Assembly (NCBI GenBank): GCA_027483645.1
Contig: JAIXUD010000009.1
Span: 1 to 64,000, forward strand
Direction: 5' to 3'
Length of the DNA stretch: 64,000 nt
Source of the DNA: Sphingobacteriales bacterium
GTDB taxonomy: Bacteria; Bacteroidota; Bacteroidia; Chitinophagales; CAIOSU01
Shown here: in pieces, positions 16,502 through 25,659 of the stretch
Numbering within the stretch: position 1 is the stretch's first letter
How the letters are laid out: each line of letters opens with the position of its first letter
The notes under the pieces: generated by a model
Seen by the model: only the letters and a program-made list of their open reading frames with translations
Told to the model about the DNA's origin: nothing
The model's database searches: none
Position numbers and translations under genes: made by a program

Positions 16502-16981
16502 TTACTTCAACCCAAACATTACTTGCAGGGTGTCCCATAGGTAGCGTTTGCGCTGGGCTTCGGCGCGGAGCAGCTCCAGGCTATCAGAAAACAGAATCCT
16601 TACACCTTGCATATTGATCTCCACATAGCGCTTGGCAGCAACAAATATGCTCATATCGGCAGGGGTAGCCCCGAAAACCAATAAATATCTGCACCCAGTA
16701 GCTCTAGCCACAGTGCTAAACCCAGGGCCTTGCACATCGGCCAAGTTAATCAAAGCAATGGCAGTAGGGTCAAGCTTAAGGGCTGCCAGTATTTTATACA
16801 GTTGCTCTTTATCTTCGGGTGCAATGCCCGTGGCACTATGGTATACAATAGCTACCGAATTAGTATTGGTTCCTTCTATCGGAAACCCGCTTAGCCCATT
16901 TTCGGGTTTTAATAAGTAAAGGTCTTGCCCATCAAATAATTGCGCAATGGCACCACTATCAATATATAGGTCGTCGGTCAT
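16502..16981 (-). CDS. Hypothetical protein, 159 aa
   Basis: I cannot assign this protein with confidence. It has no signal peptide and looks like a cytosolic alpha/beta fold: VAIVYHS, TAIALINLADV and YLLVFGAT are buried strands. The C-terminus RKRYLWDTLQVMFGL recalls Bacteroidota proteins compared with the DNA polymerase III psi subunit, but that is a vague likeness, not evidence. It is upstream of the CarH-like gene on the same strand, separated by 195 bp with its own putative operator, so it is probably a separate unit. Confidence 0.6.
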   Translation of the reverse strand: MTDDLYIDSGAIAQLFDGQDLYLLKPENGLSGFPIEGTNTNSVAIVYHSATGIAPEDKEQLYKILAALKLDPTAIALINLADVQGPGFSTVARATGCRYLLVFGATPADMSIFVAAKRYVEINMQGVRILFSDSLELLRAEAQRKRYLWDTLQVMFGLK

Positions 16982-17139
16982 CTGTAGCGCAATTTATGGT
17001 TTTGTTTCCAGTCTTTATTTTGTTTCCTTTGCCCCAATTCCTGAAATAATTGTTGTAATTTAATGCCTAATGAGCCTTATGGCAATTAACACTGCCGTAA
17101 AACGACCTAGAGGTAACAACACCCAATAAAATTGACTAG

Positions 17140-18216
17140 ATGAAATACGATATCAAAGTTACAAAAACCAATCATTCGCGCATCAGTGAAGTGGATTTTG
17201 AGAACCTCGCATTTGGCCGGGTTTTCTCCGACCACATGTTTATAGCTGATTATAAGGATGGTGCTTGGTTTGATTTTCGTATCGTTCCGTTTGAAAACAT
17301 CCCTATGCACCCTGCCACCTCGGCACTGCATTATGGGCAATCTATTTTTGAAGGATTGAAGGCCTACCGCACCGATAGTGGCGATATACAGGTTTTTCGC
17401 CCTACCAAAAACTCTGAGCGGATGAACCTTTCGGCCATACGCATGGCCATGCCCGAGCTACCTGCCGACTTGTTTATGCAAGCGCTGGATAGCTTGGTAG
17501 TGCTTGACCAAGACTGGGTGCCTACCACACCAGGCAGCTCGCTATATATACGCCCGTTTATGTTTGCTACTGATGATTATGTGGGTATCAAAGCTTCTGA
17601 CACTTACCGCTTTGTTATGTTTACTTGCCCTGTGCAGTCTTACTATAGCGCACCAGTAAAGGTATTGATTAGCGATAAGTTTGTACGGGCTTTCCCTGGC
17701 GGTACTGGCGAGGCTAAGGCGGCTGGCAACTATGCCGCTACCCTGCAACCGGTGATGGCTGCCCGCAAAAACGGGTACGACCAAATATTATGGACAGACG
17801 GCTTCGAGTTTAAGTACCTGCAAGAGATTGGTACCATGAACTTTTTCCTACAGATCGACGGACAAATTATCACCCCAAAATTGAATGGCACTATACTAAA
17901 CGGTATTACCAGAGATAGCATTTTACAATTGCTGGAAGACCGCGGCACCCCTGCCCAAGTGCGTGATGTATCGGTTGACGAACTGTATGATGCTTACCAG
18001 CGTGGTGCACTGCAAGATGCGTTTGGCGCAGGCACTGCCGCTACCATAAGCCACATATCCGAAATTGGCTTTAAAGGCGAGCGCCTAGCTTTGACCCCTG
18101 TTGATGAACGCCCGCTAAGCGAATCGCTTAAACAAGAGCTAGAAGACATCAAACTATCCCGAATACCCGACCGCCACGGGTGGGTGCACAAGGTTGCTGC
18201 TACTGTGGTAGCTTAA
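17140..18216 (+). CDS. ilvE: Branched-chain amino acid aminotransferase
   Basis: This PLP enzyme interconverts Leu, Ile and Val with their 2-oxo acids. The 358-residue length fits the long class IV form. HYGQSIFEGLKAYR is the N-terminal signature, GGTGEAKAAGNYAAT contains the Schiff-base Lys, and EIGTMNFFLQ with GTAATISHI line the PLP pocket. It has no other amino acid synthesis gene nearby. The 3' spacer is low-complexity DNA (18217-18425). Confidence 0.94.
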   Translation: MKYDIKVTKTNHSRISEVDFENLAFGRVFSDHMFIADYKDGAWFDFRIVPFENIPMHPATSALHYGQSIFEGLKAYRTDSGDIQVFRPTKNSERMNLSAIRMAMPELPADLFMQALDSLVVLDQDWVPTTPGSSLYIRPFMFATDDYVGIKASDTYRFVMFTCPVQSYYSAPVKVLISDKFVRAFPGGTGEAKAAGNYAATLQPVMAARKNGYDQILWTDGFEFKYLQEIGTMNFFLQIDGQIITPKLNGTILNGITRDSILQLLEDRGTPAQVRDVSVDELYDAYQRGALQDAFGAGTAATISHISEIGFKGERLALTPVDERPLSESLKQELEDIKLSRIPDRHGWVHKVAATVVA

Positions 18217-18425
18217 AAATGAAACATGAAATTTGAAATGAGAAATATGAAATGATAAATATAAAAGGTTAAAAAGTTAGTGCCATGAGCTAGCATGTTA
18301 TTTGCCTCCATTTCCGTTTATCTTGTTTCCATATCTTATTTCTTTTTTGGTCATTTCCTGTTTCTTATTTCTCATTTTTCTTTTGTCGTTTCTTATTTCT
18401 CATTTCACACCCCATATTTACTCGA
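18217..18425. repeat. Low-complexity spacer: GAAATGAGAAAT words and their complements
   Basis: The left 50 bp repeat A-rich words such as GAAATGAGAAATATGAAATG. The right part (18305-18410) repeats their complement, TTTCTTATTTCTCATTTC. The arms could pair imperfectly over about 180 bp. The region contains the promoter of the next gene but no gene of its own. Confidence 0.6.
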
Positions 18426-19475
18426 ATGCTCGACCTTACCCAAGCCCTTATTTCGCGCCTGGCCATCCACCGTGTGGGAAACAAAGCCCAAGAAGAAGAC
18501 CCGATTGTTTCCGCTAAGTTGGCCGATGTAACGCCAGAGCTTGAAGGAGCCTTGCTTACCTATTTTATGAAGCCGTTTAAGGGCGATGCGTATTATAAGT
18601 TTACCCACCCCAATGGCTTGGAGTTCAACGAAGTATATTCGTTTGTGAAGAGTATGTTTCTGGATGAAGGGGGTACTTACCTACAATCGGTGAATGTGCT
18701 AAAGCACCTGCACCACCACTCCGTTCACCCCAACATAAAGAGCGGCGAGGTGTATGTGGCCTATCTGAAGAACTGTATGCTAGATGATGAGCCGCTGGAT
18801 GCGGTAGGCATTTTCAAAAGCGAGAATAAAGATACCTTCCTCGCTTTCCGCCACGAGCGCGATGGCCTGGAGGCTGATCCAGTATCGGGGGTAAACATCA
18901 AGAAACTAGATAAAGGCTGTATTATCTTCAACACCGAGGATGAAAGCGGTTACCGGGTAGTGACCATTGATGCTTCGGGTAAGGATACCGTGTATTGGAT
19001 GGACGACTTCCTACAAGTGGTGGAAGATAGCGACGACAACTTCTATACCCGCGATGCGCTGAACCTTTGCAACGCCTTCGCCAAGGATATGCTCACCCCG
19101 CAGCATGGCAAGAAAGACGAGGTGCTATTTATGAAAAGCACGCTGGACTACTTTAGTAAAGCAGAGACGTTCGAGATGGGCGAATTTGCCCAAGAAGTGA
19201 TTAAAGACGAAGAGTACACCAAGGCATTCACCGGCTACCTAGAAACCTATGAGACCCGTATCGGCCGCAAGGTGGAGAACGACTTCGGTATCAGTAAGCC
19301 GGCCCTGAACAGCGCCAAAAAGAAATTCAAAGACCTGATTAAGCTGGATACCAACATCCACATCAAGCTCAACTTCGATAACCTGGAAAGTGGCCGACGC
19401 TTCATTGAGCGCGGCTACGACCAAGATGCTAAAATGAGCTATTATAAGGTGTTTTTTAATGAAGAATTGGAATGA
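18426..19475 (+). CDS. Nucleoid-associated protein, NdpA/YejK family
   Basis: The 349-residue protein fits the NdpA (37-kD nucleoid-associated) family, cytosolic proteins that copurify with the nucleoid and whose molecular role is still unclear. The N-terminal region RLAIHRVGNKAQEED, the central VAYLKNCMLDDEPLDAVGIFKSE and the C-terminal positively charged stretch PALNSAKKKFKDLIKL are as in Bacteroidota members. The length is typical. No partner gene is adjacent. Confidence 0.85.
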   Translation: MLDLTQALISRLAIHRVGNKAQEEDPIVSAKLADVTPELEGALLTYFMKPFKGDAYYKFTHPNGLEFNEVYSFVKSMFLDEGGTYLQSVNVLKHLHHHSVHPNIKSGEVYVAYLKNCMLDDEPLDAVGIFKSENKDTFLAFRHERDGLEADPVSGVNIKKLDKGCIIFNTEDESGYRVVTIDASGKDTVYWMDDFLQVVEDSDDNFYTRDALNLCNAFAKDMLTPQHGKKDEVLFMKSTLDYFSKAETFEMGEFAQEVIKDEEYTKAFTGYLETYETRIGRKVENDFGISKPALNSAKKKFKDLIKLDTNIHIKLNFDNLESGRRFIERGYDQDAKMSYYKVFFNEELE

Positions 19476-19600
19476 TTTGCTGATGTGCTGATGTGCTAGT
19501 GTGCTGATGTACCAATTTTAAGATAGGTAATGATTTAATCCTTCCGTGTTTTTCTGTGACCTTTTTCCGTGTTCTCCATGGTTAAAGAGAGCACACCACG
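19476..19600. repeat. Spacer words GCTGATGT and a CCGTGTTCTCCATGGTTAAAG half element
   Basis: Just after the stop is GCTGATGTGCTGATGTGCTAG, a short imperfect tandem. At 19541-19590 follows a string (CTTCCGTGTTTTTCTGTGAC, then TTCTCCATGGTTAAAG) of the same class as the CTTCGTGGTTAAA elements at 35512, 42104 and 61729, here with only one arm. Confidence 0.6.
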
Positions 19601-19695
19601 TAAAGGTGACGCCGCCTTCAAGATTTACATTATGTAATAAGCCCCGAATCCGCTAAATTCGTTGCTGAAATTACACTTTAACCTACCTACTATTT

Positions 19696-20565
19696 ATGTT
19701 TAAAAGGGCTATTGATTCGCGTTTTCGTGCTATGGTATTATTGGTAATGGTTGCCTCGGCCTTTACCGGTTGCGAGAAATACTATTACATTACCGAGGCC
19801 GATAGGGGCCCAATCTGCTACAATACCAAGTTTACTTGTACTATTAATAACAACAGCCCAATAACGGGTACCATTACCAATAGGGTTGAAAACGGTGTAA
19901 ACACCGTAACAGAAACGAGCCCTTGGGCCCAAATAAGCCGCGCGGATGGGCAAACATCTGTTGATTATGATTTTACCAACCGCTTTACCACTGTTGAGTG
20001 TTTTACAGAGTTTAATTACGACGGTAGGTTTTATAATGCTAGGTATGACTATAGCTATATGATAGATGATATTTCTGCGGAATTTAACAGCTCAGGCAGA
20101 TTAACCAAACTAACAAGCGATAAGACTTTCTTTACCTCCGAACCGGATTATATTTCCACTATCGAATCCATTACATACAACGATGACAACATTACCGCCT
20201 ATCGCTATAAAGAAAAGCTAAGCTCATCTCCATTTACGGAGGTGGTAAGTTTTAGGTATGCAGTAACCTACGACCTTACCAAAAAATACAACCCAGCGGT
20301 ATACCCCAACGACCAGTTTTTTGCAGGCAACCCTCGCCCAATATTGGATGAGCAGTATTACTCATTGGGTGAAATTTTCGACCCGCAAGTGTTCTCTACC
20401 AATTTGGTGACACGCAAGCGTAACACAACCACCGATGAAGATATATTTGAGAAGGAGTACCAGTTTGATGGCAGTGGCCGCATTACCCAGGTTATCCAAA
20501 ACTATTTGATGGGCGGACCAAAAAGCACTTCCATTAAATGGCAGTATGAATACTCGTGTGATTGA
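19696..20565 (+). CDS. Hypothetical lipoprotein, 289 aa
   Basis: A signal peptide (MVLLVMVASAFTGC after a short basic N-terminus) ends in a lipobox Cys. The mature protein is beta-rich and Tyr/Asp/Asn rich, with tracts such as FNYDGRFYNARYDYSYMIDD and KEYQFDGSGRITQVIQNY. These resemble Bacteroidota surface lipoproteins that describe or bind polymers, but I cannot name a family. It is a single gene; no regulatory signal was seen. Confidence 0.75.
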   Translation: MFKRAIDSRFRAMVLLVMVASAFTGCEKYYYITEADRGPICYNTKFTCTINNNSPITGTITNRVENGVNTVTETSPWAQISRADGQTSVDYDFTNRFTTVECFTEFNYDGRFYNARYDYSYMIDDISAEFNSSGRLTKLTSDKTFFTSEPDYISTIESITYNDDNITAYRYKEKLSSSPFTEVVSFRYAVTYDLTKKYNPAVYPNDQFFAGNPRPILDEQYYSLGEIFDPQVFSTNLVTRKRNTTTDEDIFEKEYQFDGSGRITQVIQNYLMGGPKSTSIKWQYEYSCD

Positions 20566-20625
20566 GATGGTTACAATGTGAGGTATTGAGTTCTTAGGGC
20601 GGTGACCTGCGCTAACATTCTCGTG

Positions 20626-20642
20626 GCCACGCCTTGCGTGGC
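20626..20642. repeat. REP-like hairpin GCCACGC-CTT-GCGTGGC
   Basis: A perfect 7-bp GC-rich stem with a 3-nt loop sits in the spacer between convergent genes. It is followed at 20721-20759 by GGTCCATGGTCC-type words. No T-tract follows, so it is classed with the other tight hairpins. Confidence 0.65.
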
Positions 20643-20757
20643 GTACCGAATTATGTGGAATAGAACAACAACATGCCCCACTTTCACCGCACTGTTTCTC
20701 TCTCTATTTTTCGCAGCATCCGTGGTCCATGGTCCTTCGTCCATCGACTATCGACCA

Positions 20758-22158
20758 TTAAGCATTCAACGCCCTGTTGTCGCTAGCAGCCAGGCAGGCT
20801 TCTTTGAACGATTCTGAGTAGGTTGGGTGCGGGTGGCTCATGCGGCCTATGTCTTCTGCACTAGCGCGGTATTCCATGACAGCGGTGGCCTCGGCAATTA
20901 AGTCGGCAACGCGGGGCCCGATCATGTGTACACCTAGTATCTCATCGGTGGTTTTGTCAGCCAAAACTTTGATAAAACCATCGGTATCGCCGCTGGCAGC
21001 TGCGCGGCCACTAGCCTTGAAGCTGAAAGTGCCTTTCTTGTATTCGGTGCCGGCTTCTTTCAGTTGGTCTTCGGTTTTCCCAACTGAAGAAACTTCTGGC
21101 CAGGTATAGGCAACGTTCGGTATCAGGTTATAATCGATGTGTGGTTTTTGGCCAGCAATAATCTCCGCTACCAATACACCTTCGTCTTCGGCTTTGTGAG
21201 CCAGCATAGGGCCATCAATTACGTCACCAATGGCATAGATGCCTTCTACTTTGGTTTGCAGGGTGTGCGGGTCAACCGGTATTTTGCCGCGCTTATCGGT
21301 TTCCAAGCCTACAGTATCCAGGCCTAGGTTATCGGTATAAGGCTTACGGCCCACGCATACCAGGCAGTAGTCGCCTTTAAACTCAACGGCTGCGCCGCTG
21401 CTGTCTTCTGCGGTTACGGTTACGGTTTTGCCTTTTACTTTAGCACCCGTTACTTTATGGCTAAAGAAGAATTCGATACCAGTCTTCTTCAATACTTTCA
21501 ACAGTTCTTTGCCCAGGTCGCGGTCCATAGTGCCGATGAGGCGGTCCATATACTCCACCACTTGCACCTTTACACCTAAGCGGGCATATACGCTACCCAG
21601 CTCCACACCTATGATGCCACCGCCTATCACCACCATAGTTTTTGGCAGCTCAGGCAACTCCAAAGCTTCGGTAGAAGTAATAATGCGTTTCTTATCAATC
21701 TCCAGGCCTGGCAAGGTAGCAGGCTTAGAGCCTGTGGCAATTATTACCTTTTTGGTTTCCACCTCGGTTACTTCGCCTTTATCGTTTTTCACGGCAATTT
21801 TATTCTTATTCACAAACGAACCGTGGCCGGTAAACACGTCGATTTTGTTCTTTTTCATCAAGAACTGCACACCCTTGGTTACACCAGTAACTACATCGGT
21901 TTTGCGCTTAATCATCTGACCGAAATCCACCTTGAGGTCTTTCAGCAAAATACCATGTTCGCCAAAATGGTTCTGGGCATTGAAGAAGTGCTCGGAAGAA
22001 TCTAGCAAAGCCTTAGATGGTATGCAACCTACGTTGAGGCAGGTGCCGCCAAGGGTGGCGTAGCGCTCAATAATGGCAGTTTTAAAACCCAACTGGGCAC
22101 TGCGTACCGCGGCGATGTATCCGCCAGGTCCTGATCCGATAACAGTAACGTCGTACAT
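20758..22158 (-). CDS. lpdA: Dihydrolipoyl dehydrogenase
   Basis: This E3 flavoprotein re-oxidises the lipoyl groups of 2-oxoacid dehydrogenase and glycine cleavage complexes with NAD+. The 466 residues contain GSGPGGYIAAVRSAQLG (FAD), the redox disulphide in GGTCLNVGCIPSKALL, VIGGGIIGVELGSV (NAD), YAIGDVIDGPMLAHKAEDEG, and the C-terminal HPHPTYSE with the His-Glu pair. No E1 or E2 gene is adjacent, so it is a stand-alone E3. The upstream spacer holds TTAGGAATTAG words and two hairpins. Confidence 0.95.
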   Translation of the reverse strand: MYDVTVIGSGPGGYIAAVRSAQLGFKTAIIERYATLGGTCLNVGCIPSKALLDSSEHFFNAQNHFGEHGILLKDLKVDFGQMIKRKTDVVTGVTKGVQFLMKKNKIDVFTGHGSFVNKNKIAVKNDKGEVTEVETKKVIIATGSKPATLPGLEIDKKRIITSTEALELPELPKTMVVIGGGIIGVELGSVYARLGVKVQVVEYMDRLIGTMDRDLGKELLKVLKKTGIEFFFSHKVTGAKVKGKTVTVTAEDSSGAAVEFKGDYCLVCVGRKPYTDNLGLDTVGLETDKRGKIPVDPHTLQTKVEGIYAIGDVIDGPMLAHKAEDEGVLVAEIIAGQKPHIDYNLIPNVAYTWPEVSSVGKTEDQLKEAGTEYKKGTFSFKASGRAAASGDTDGFIKVLADKTTDEILGVHMIGPRVADLIAEATAVMEYRASAEDIGRMSHPHPTYSESFKEACLAASDNRALNA

Positions 22159-22484
22159 TTCTTTCTTTAATTAGGAATTAGAAATTAGGAAGTAGGAATT
22201 AGAAAGGGGCATTAGGGAAAACAGCAAAATCTACTTCCTAATTACTCGTTTCTAGTTGCTACTTACTAGCAGAAACAAAGTTATAACATTCAAGATTGAT
22301 AATGGGGATTAGGGGTGGGTAAATGTTTTGTTACTTAGTGGCCCTAGCCGATTGAGGAAACATATGTTACGTGACTGGTGTTTCGGCGGATTGAAAATCC
22401 GCAGCTCGGTTACGTCGGATTATAAATCCGACGTGGCAGTGTGAACAACAACCACATTGGCTAAAAAGAAGGATAAAGGATTAT
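22159..22484. other. 326-bp spacer with CTAATTCC words and two tight hairpins
   Basis: The stretch 22165-22240 repeats AGGAATTAG/CTACTTCCTAATT-type words. Two hairpins (22386-22434) follow. No gene is supported. The lpdA promoter must lie here. Confidence 0.6.
22386..22434. repeat. Two REP-like hairpins in a row
   Basis: GCGGATT-GAA-AATCCGC (22386-22402) and ACGTCGGATT-ATA-AATCCGACGT (22412-22434) are perfect stems of 7 and 10 bp with 3-nt loops. They share the word CGGATT. No T-tract follows either one. Confidence 0.75.
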
Positions 22485-22925
22485 TTAGAATTGTGACAGT
22501 GAATGTCTAGTACTTATTGCGTTTAAGAAGTCTCTCCATTCCTCGAGTATTGCAATAAAATCCGCAACGGGTATATAATGGACTTCACTTGATTCCAAAT
22601 AACCTATTCTATTAGGCGAGTTATACAATCCAATTTTGTAATGTCCATCAATCGAAAGTATTTCGTACACAAGATTATCAGCGTCAGAAGTGGTAAAGCT
22701 ACATTCCTTTATTTCATCAATCAAATTTTGGGAAAATGACGCTCCGTTTGATTCAATAAAATCAGCCATTCCAATGTTTATAGAAAACCCAGCAGCATCT
22801 ATGTCGCATATTATTGATGGAATAATAAAATTGCCTGCTTGATGCAATTTGAATTTAAGATGATATGATTTAGCAATGCTCATTGGTCCGTTATGGCGGT
22901 CAAAATTAAGTATTACACCAATCAC
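22485..22925 (-). CDS. Hypothetical protein, 146 aa
   Basis: I recognise no family. It has no signal peptide or membrane segment. Its base composition is more AT-rich than the neighbouring housekeeping genes. The start overlaps the stop of the Cys-rich secreted protein gene by 4 bp, suggesting one transcript. Function cannot be proposed. Confidence 0.55.
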   Translation of the reverse strand: MIGVILNFDRHNGPMSIAKSYHLKFKLHQAGNFIIPSIICDIDAAGFSINIGMADFIESNGASFSQNLIDEIKECSFTTSDADNLVYEILSIDGHYKIGLYNSPNRIGYLESSEVHYIPVADFIAILEEWRDFLNAISTRHSLSQF

Positions 22926-23137
22926 TTATGCTGTAAGCAATACTTGTCCCCAGCGTTGCTTACACAGTACTTGCAGCGCTTACCCGTAGATTTGGCAGTG
23001 GAGCGGCACTGGCTATATCGGCACTCGGGTGACGGAGCGAAGCTACCGGCAAGACCGTGGCCAAATGCGGAAGATGAAAAGCTTGTCGCTAGCCCCAACA
23101 TTGCTACGGTCGCTACGGTCAGGAATAATGATTTCAT
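22922..23137 (-). CDS. Small secreted Cys-rich protein
   Basis: The 71-residue protein has a signal peptide (LTVATVAMLGLATSFSSSAFG). A compact Cys/His-rich tail (CRYSQCRSTAKSTGKRCK, then C..YC..H) resembles the small C-x(n)-G-x-RC-K ... YC-x2-H modules found at the ends of some Bacteroidota secreted proteins. The arrangement could bind a metal or form disulphides. It overlaps the following gene by 4 bp and is first in that pair. Confidence 0.65.
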   Translation of the reverse strand: MKSLFLTVATVAMLGLATSFSSSAFGHGLAGSFAPSPECRYSQCRSTAKSTGKRCKYCVSNAGDKYCLQHK

Positions 23138-23261
23138 GGTTGAAGGGTTAGCTGCATAACTATGCTAAATTAACCACCTTATTTATACGATTATGCACTC
23201 GGGTAGAAATACCCATCGATATGTACTGTTACATTATTAAATCCCTGACTATATTAGCGGT

Positions 23262-23483
23262 ATGAAAGGTAAAATTGGAGTAACCATTATCATTATTGCA
23301 TTCATTGTTTCCATATACCCGTACATGTTTTTGTGGATGTGGATACCGTACTTGGTGGGGGCGCTACTGGTATGGATAAGCGATATGAAAGTAATGGCCA
23401 AAGCCATGTGGACTGTGCTGCCCATAGCCTTTTGGTACCCTGCTATAATGCTGTTTTATTATGCGCTTTCAAGAATCGGCTAA
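23262..23483 (+). CDS. Small integral membrane protein
   Basis: The 73-residue protein is almost entirely hydrophobic and should form two membrane segments (about 6-36 and 46-68) joined by a short charged loop, SDMKVMAK. It begins MKGKIG, a good start for a membrane protein. I do not recognise it. It is divergent from the Cys-rich protein gene and convergent with folD. Confidence 0.55.
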   Translation: MKGKIGVTIIIIAFIVSIYPYMFLWMWIPYLVGALLVWISDMKVMAKAMWTVLPIAFWYPAIMLFYYALSRIG

Positions 23484-23531
23484 ATCATATTCAGCCCAAC
23501 TAAATTGTACATCGTACTTCGCACATCCACT

Positions 23532-24410
23532 TCAATAAACTTCCCCCTTCGCGGCGCGCAGGGTATTCATGAGTAGCGAAGTAACCGTAAGTGGGCCTAC
23601 GCCGCCGGGTACTGGGGTTATGTAGCTGCATTTGGGGGCTACATTATCATAATCCACATCGCCGCTGAGGCGCCAACCAGCTTTTTTGGTGGCATCATCC
23701 ACACGGGTAGTACCTACGTCAATTACCACCGCACCGTCTTTCACCATGCTGGCAGTTACAAAGCCCGGCCTGCCGAGTGCCGCAATGATAATATCGGCCT
23801 GCAGGGTATGCTCTTGTAGGTTTTTCGTGCGGCTGTGGCAAAGCGTAACCGTGCAATTGCCTGGGTACGCGTTACGCGCCAGCAACACACTCATCGGCGA
23901 GCCCACAATATTACTACGGCCTATCACCACACAATGCTTGCCGCTTGTTTCAATGTGGTAATGCTCCAACAATTGAAGGATGCCATAAGGCGTAGCCGGC
24001 AAATAAGCATCAAGCCCCTGCATCATGCGGCCCACGTTAATGGGGTGGAAACCGTCCACATCTTTCTTTGGGTCGATGGCTTGCAATACCTTTTCGCCAT
24101 TAATATGCTTTGGCAACGGCAATTGCACTATAAACCCATCAATATCAGGATTTTGATTAAGGTCGTTAACGATTTGCAGTAACTCTTCTTCTGATGTAAA
24201 TTCATCCCCACGCACTAGCGTGGAGTTGAAGCCCACGTACTCGCAAGCCATTACTTTGTGGCCCACGTAGGTTTCGCTGCCGCCATCGTTACCTACTAGT
24301 ACGGCAGCCAAGTGCGGCACTTTGCCACCCGCAGCCTTTATAGCAGTCACTTCTTCCTTAATACGTTCTTTAATGATGATGGAAAGCGCTTTGCCGTCGA
24401 GTATCTGCAT
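23532..24410 (-). CDS. folD: Bifunctional methylene-THF dehydrogenase/methenyl-THF cyclohydrolase
   Basis: FolD interconverts 5,10-methylene-, methenyl- and 10-formyl-tetrahydrofolate with NADP+, feeding purine and formyl-Met-tRNA synthesis. The 292 residues hold the catalytic Tyr/Lys region ([11 protein letters not shown]), [23 protein letters not shown], the NADP site [13 protein letters not shown], and [18 protein letters not shown]. The length is normal. It is a single gene followed by a short spacer to the small membrane protein gene. Confidence 0.95.
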   Translation of the reverse strand: MQILDGKALSIIIKERIKEEVTAIKAAGGKVPHLAAVLVGNDGGSETYVGHKVMACEYVGFNSTLVRGDEFTSEEELLQIVNDLNQNPDIDGFIVQLPLPKHINGEKVLQAIDPKKDVDGFHPINVGRMMQGLDAYLPATPYGILQLLEHYHIETSGKHCVVIGRSNIVGSPMSVLLARNAYPGNCTVTLCHSRTKNLQEHTLQADIIIAALGRPGFVTASMVKDGAVVIDVGTTRVDDATKKAGWRLSGDVDYDNVAPKCSYITPVPGGVGPLTVTSLLMNTLRAAKGEVY

Positions 24411-24423
24411 GGAGTTTGGTTGA

Positions 24424-24585
24424 TTCGTTATTGGTTATTGGTTATTGGTTATTGGTGTTATTTCCCCTCACCTAACCTCTCTCCTTCGACAAAAGCTCAG
24501 GACAGGCTCTAAGGGAGAGGGACTTACATAGTTCGGGGGCGTTTTTTGTCTTGTGTCTTGCGTCTTGTGTCTTATGTCTAAATTT
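24424..24585. repeat. Composite spacer: TTGGTTA words, an inverted repeat, then CTTGTGT words
   Basis: Upstream of folD are three copies of TTGGTTA (24430-24455). Then CCTCTCTCCTT (24476-24486) pairs with AAGGGAGAGG (24511-24520) around CGACAAAAGCTCAGGACAGG. A CTTGTGTCTTGCGTC string (24547-24580) follows. The middle element resembles a GACAAGCTCAGGACAGG repeat I have seen in many unrelated bacterial genomes. The piece spans the whole gap between folD and the enoyl-CoA hydratase gene. Confidence 0.7.
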
Positions 24586-24587
24586 AA

Positions 24588-25415
24588 CTATTTCCCTGTC
24601 CACACCGGCGACCGCTTTTCTATAAATGCGGTTAGGCCTTCGGCGGCATCTTGGGTGCTTAGTATCTCTTGCAATTGGCTGATGAGGTACGGGTGGTGCT
24701 CGGTTTCGGGTACGCCTTTTAGCTCCTGCCAAGCCTTCAACCCTAAGCGGATGGCGGTTGGGCTCAGGGTTTTCAATTCGGCCACTAAGCTATCCACTGC
24801 TTCATCCAACTTATCGGCTGGTACCACTTGCGTGGCTAGGCCCAGCTCCAGCGCCTCTGGTGCTTCAATGGCACGGGCACGCATGCATAAATCGAGCAGC
24901 TTGCGGGCGGGCATTATGGATTTAAGGCTGGCCATTACCTGCATTGGCCAAATACCGCGCTTCACTTCTGGCAGGCTAAATTGCACGCCTTCGGCAGCAA
25001 TTACGTGAGTGCAACCACATACTAGCAGAAATCCACCAGCATATACATTACCTTGTACGCGGGCTACACAAGGCTTGTGCAGGCTATTGAAAGCATCGCC
25101 CAGCACCGCACCATGCAAAGGCTCTGGAATAGTACTCTGCGGCCCATCTGTTCCTTGCCCGGCAAACGATTTTAAATCGGCTCCAGCACAAAACACATTC
25201 CCTTCAGCGCGCAACACCACCACCCACACATCGTGGTTGTAGTGCGCGTAATTGAGGGCATACACTATCTCGTTCATAAACACCGGGTTCATGGCGTTCT
25301 TCTTCTCCGGGCGGTTCAGGGTCATGGTCAGTACATGGTCGTGCTCCTGCACCTGCAGGTAAGCAAAGGTTTGCTCTTTAAGTTGTAGTGCCTGCTCGCG
25401 GGTGTATAGTGTCAT
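24588..25415 (-). CDS. Enoyl-CoA hydratase/isomerase family protein
   Basis: The 275-residue crotonase-fold protein has LNRPEKKNAMN at the N-terminus, FCAGADLKSF forming the first half of the oxyanion hole, and a later GG turn (VYAGGFLLVCGC). In the second active-site loop the usual catalytic Glu is seen in FSLPEVKRGIWP. Such enzymes hydrate or isomerise unsaturated acyl-CoA; methylglutaconyl-CoA hydratase is one candidate, but the substrate cannot be told. It stands alone, with no acyl-CoA dehydrogenase nearby. Confidence 0.88.
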   Translation of the reverse strand: MTLYTREQALQLKEQTFAYLQVQEHDHVLTMTLNRPEKKNAMNPVFMNEIVYALNYAHYNHDVWVVVLRAEGNVFCAGADLKSFAGQGTDGPQSTIPEPLHGAVLGDAFNSLHKPCVARVQGNVYAGGFLLVCGCTHVIAAEGVQFSLPEVKRGIWPMQVMASLKSIMPARKLLDLCMRARAIEAPEALELGLATQVVPADKLDEAVDSLVAELKTLSPTAIRLGLKAWQELKGVPETEHHPYLISQLQEILSTQDAAEGLTAFIEKRSPVWTGK

Positions 25416-25641
25416 TGAGGATAATTTAGAAGCAAAAATACCTATTCAATTTGAAAACGTGCCTGTTACAATGGTATTCGGCGAAATTGAAACGGCATAA
25501 CATCATTTCAAATGAAAAACCACATTATATAGTCTAGGTAAATTATACTATCCAGCAATAACGTAATTCAATTATTGGTGTCTCTGTTGCAGCGATTCCG
25601 AAACAAATGTTTATTCAAATATTATGGAAGAGTACGATATC

Positions 25642-25659
25642 GGGGACTTCCAAGTCCCC
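25642..25659. repeat. REP-like hairpin GGGGACTT-CC-AAGTCCCC
   Basis: A perfect 8-bp stem with a 2-nt loop ends directly at the stop codon of the downstream minus-strand lipoprotein gene. It may help end that transcript, but it has only a weak T-tract and matches the other tight hairpins of the window. Confidence 0.65.
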
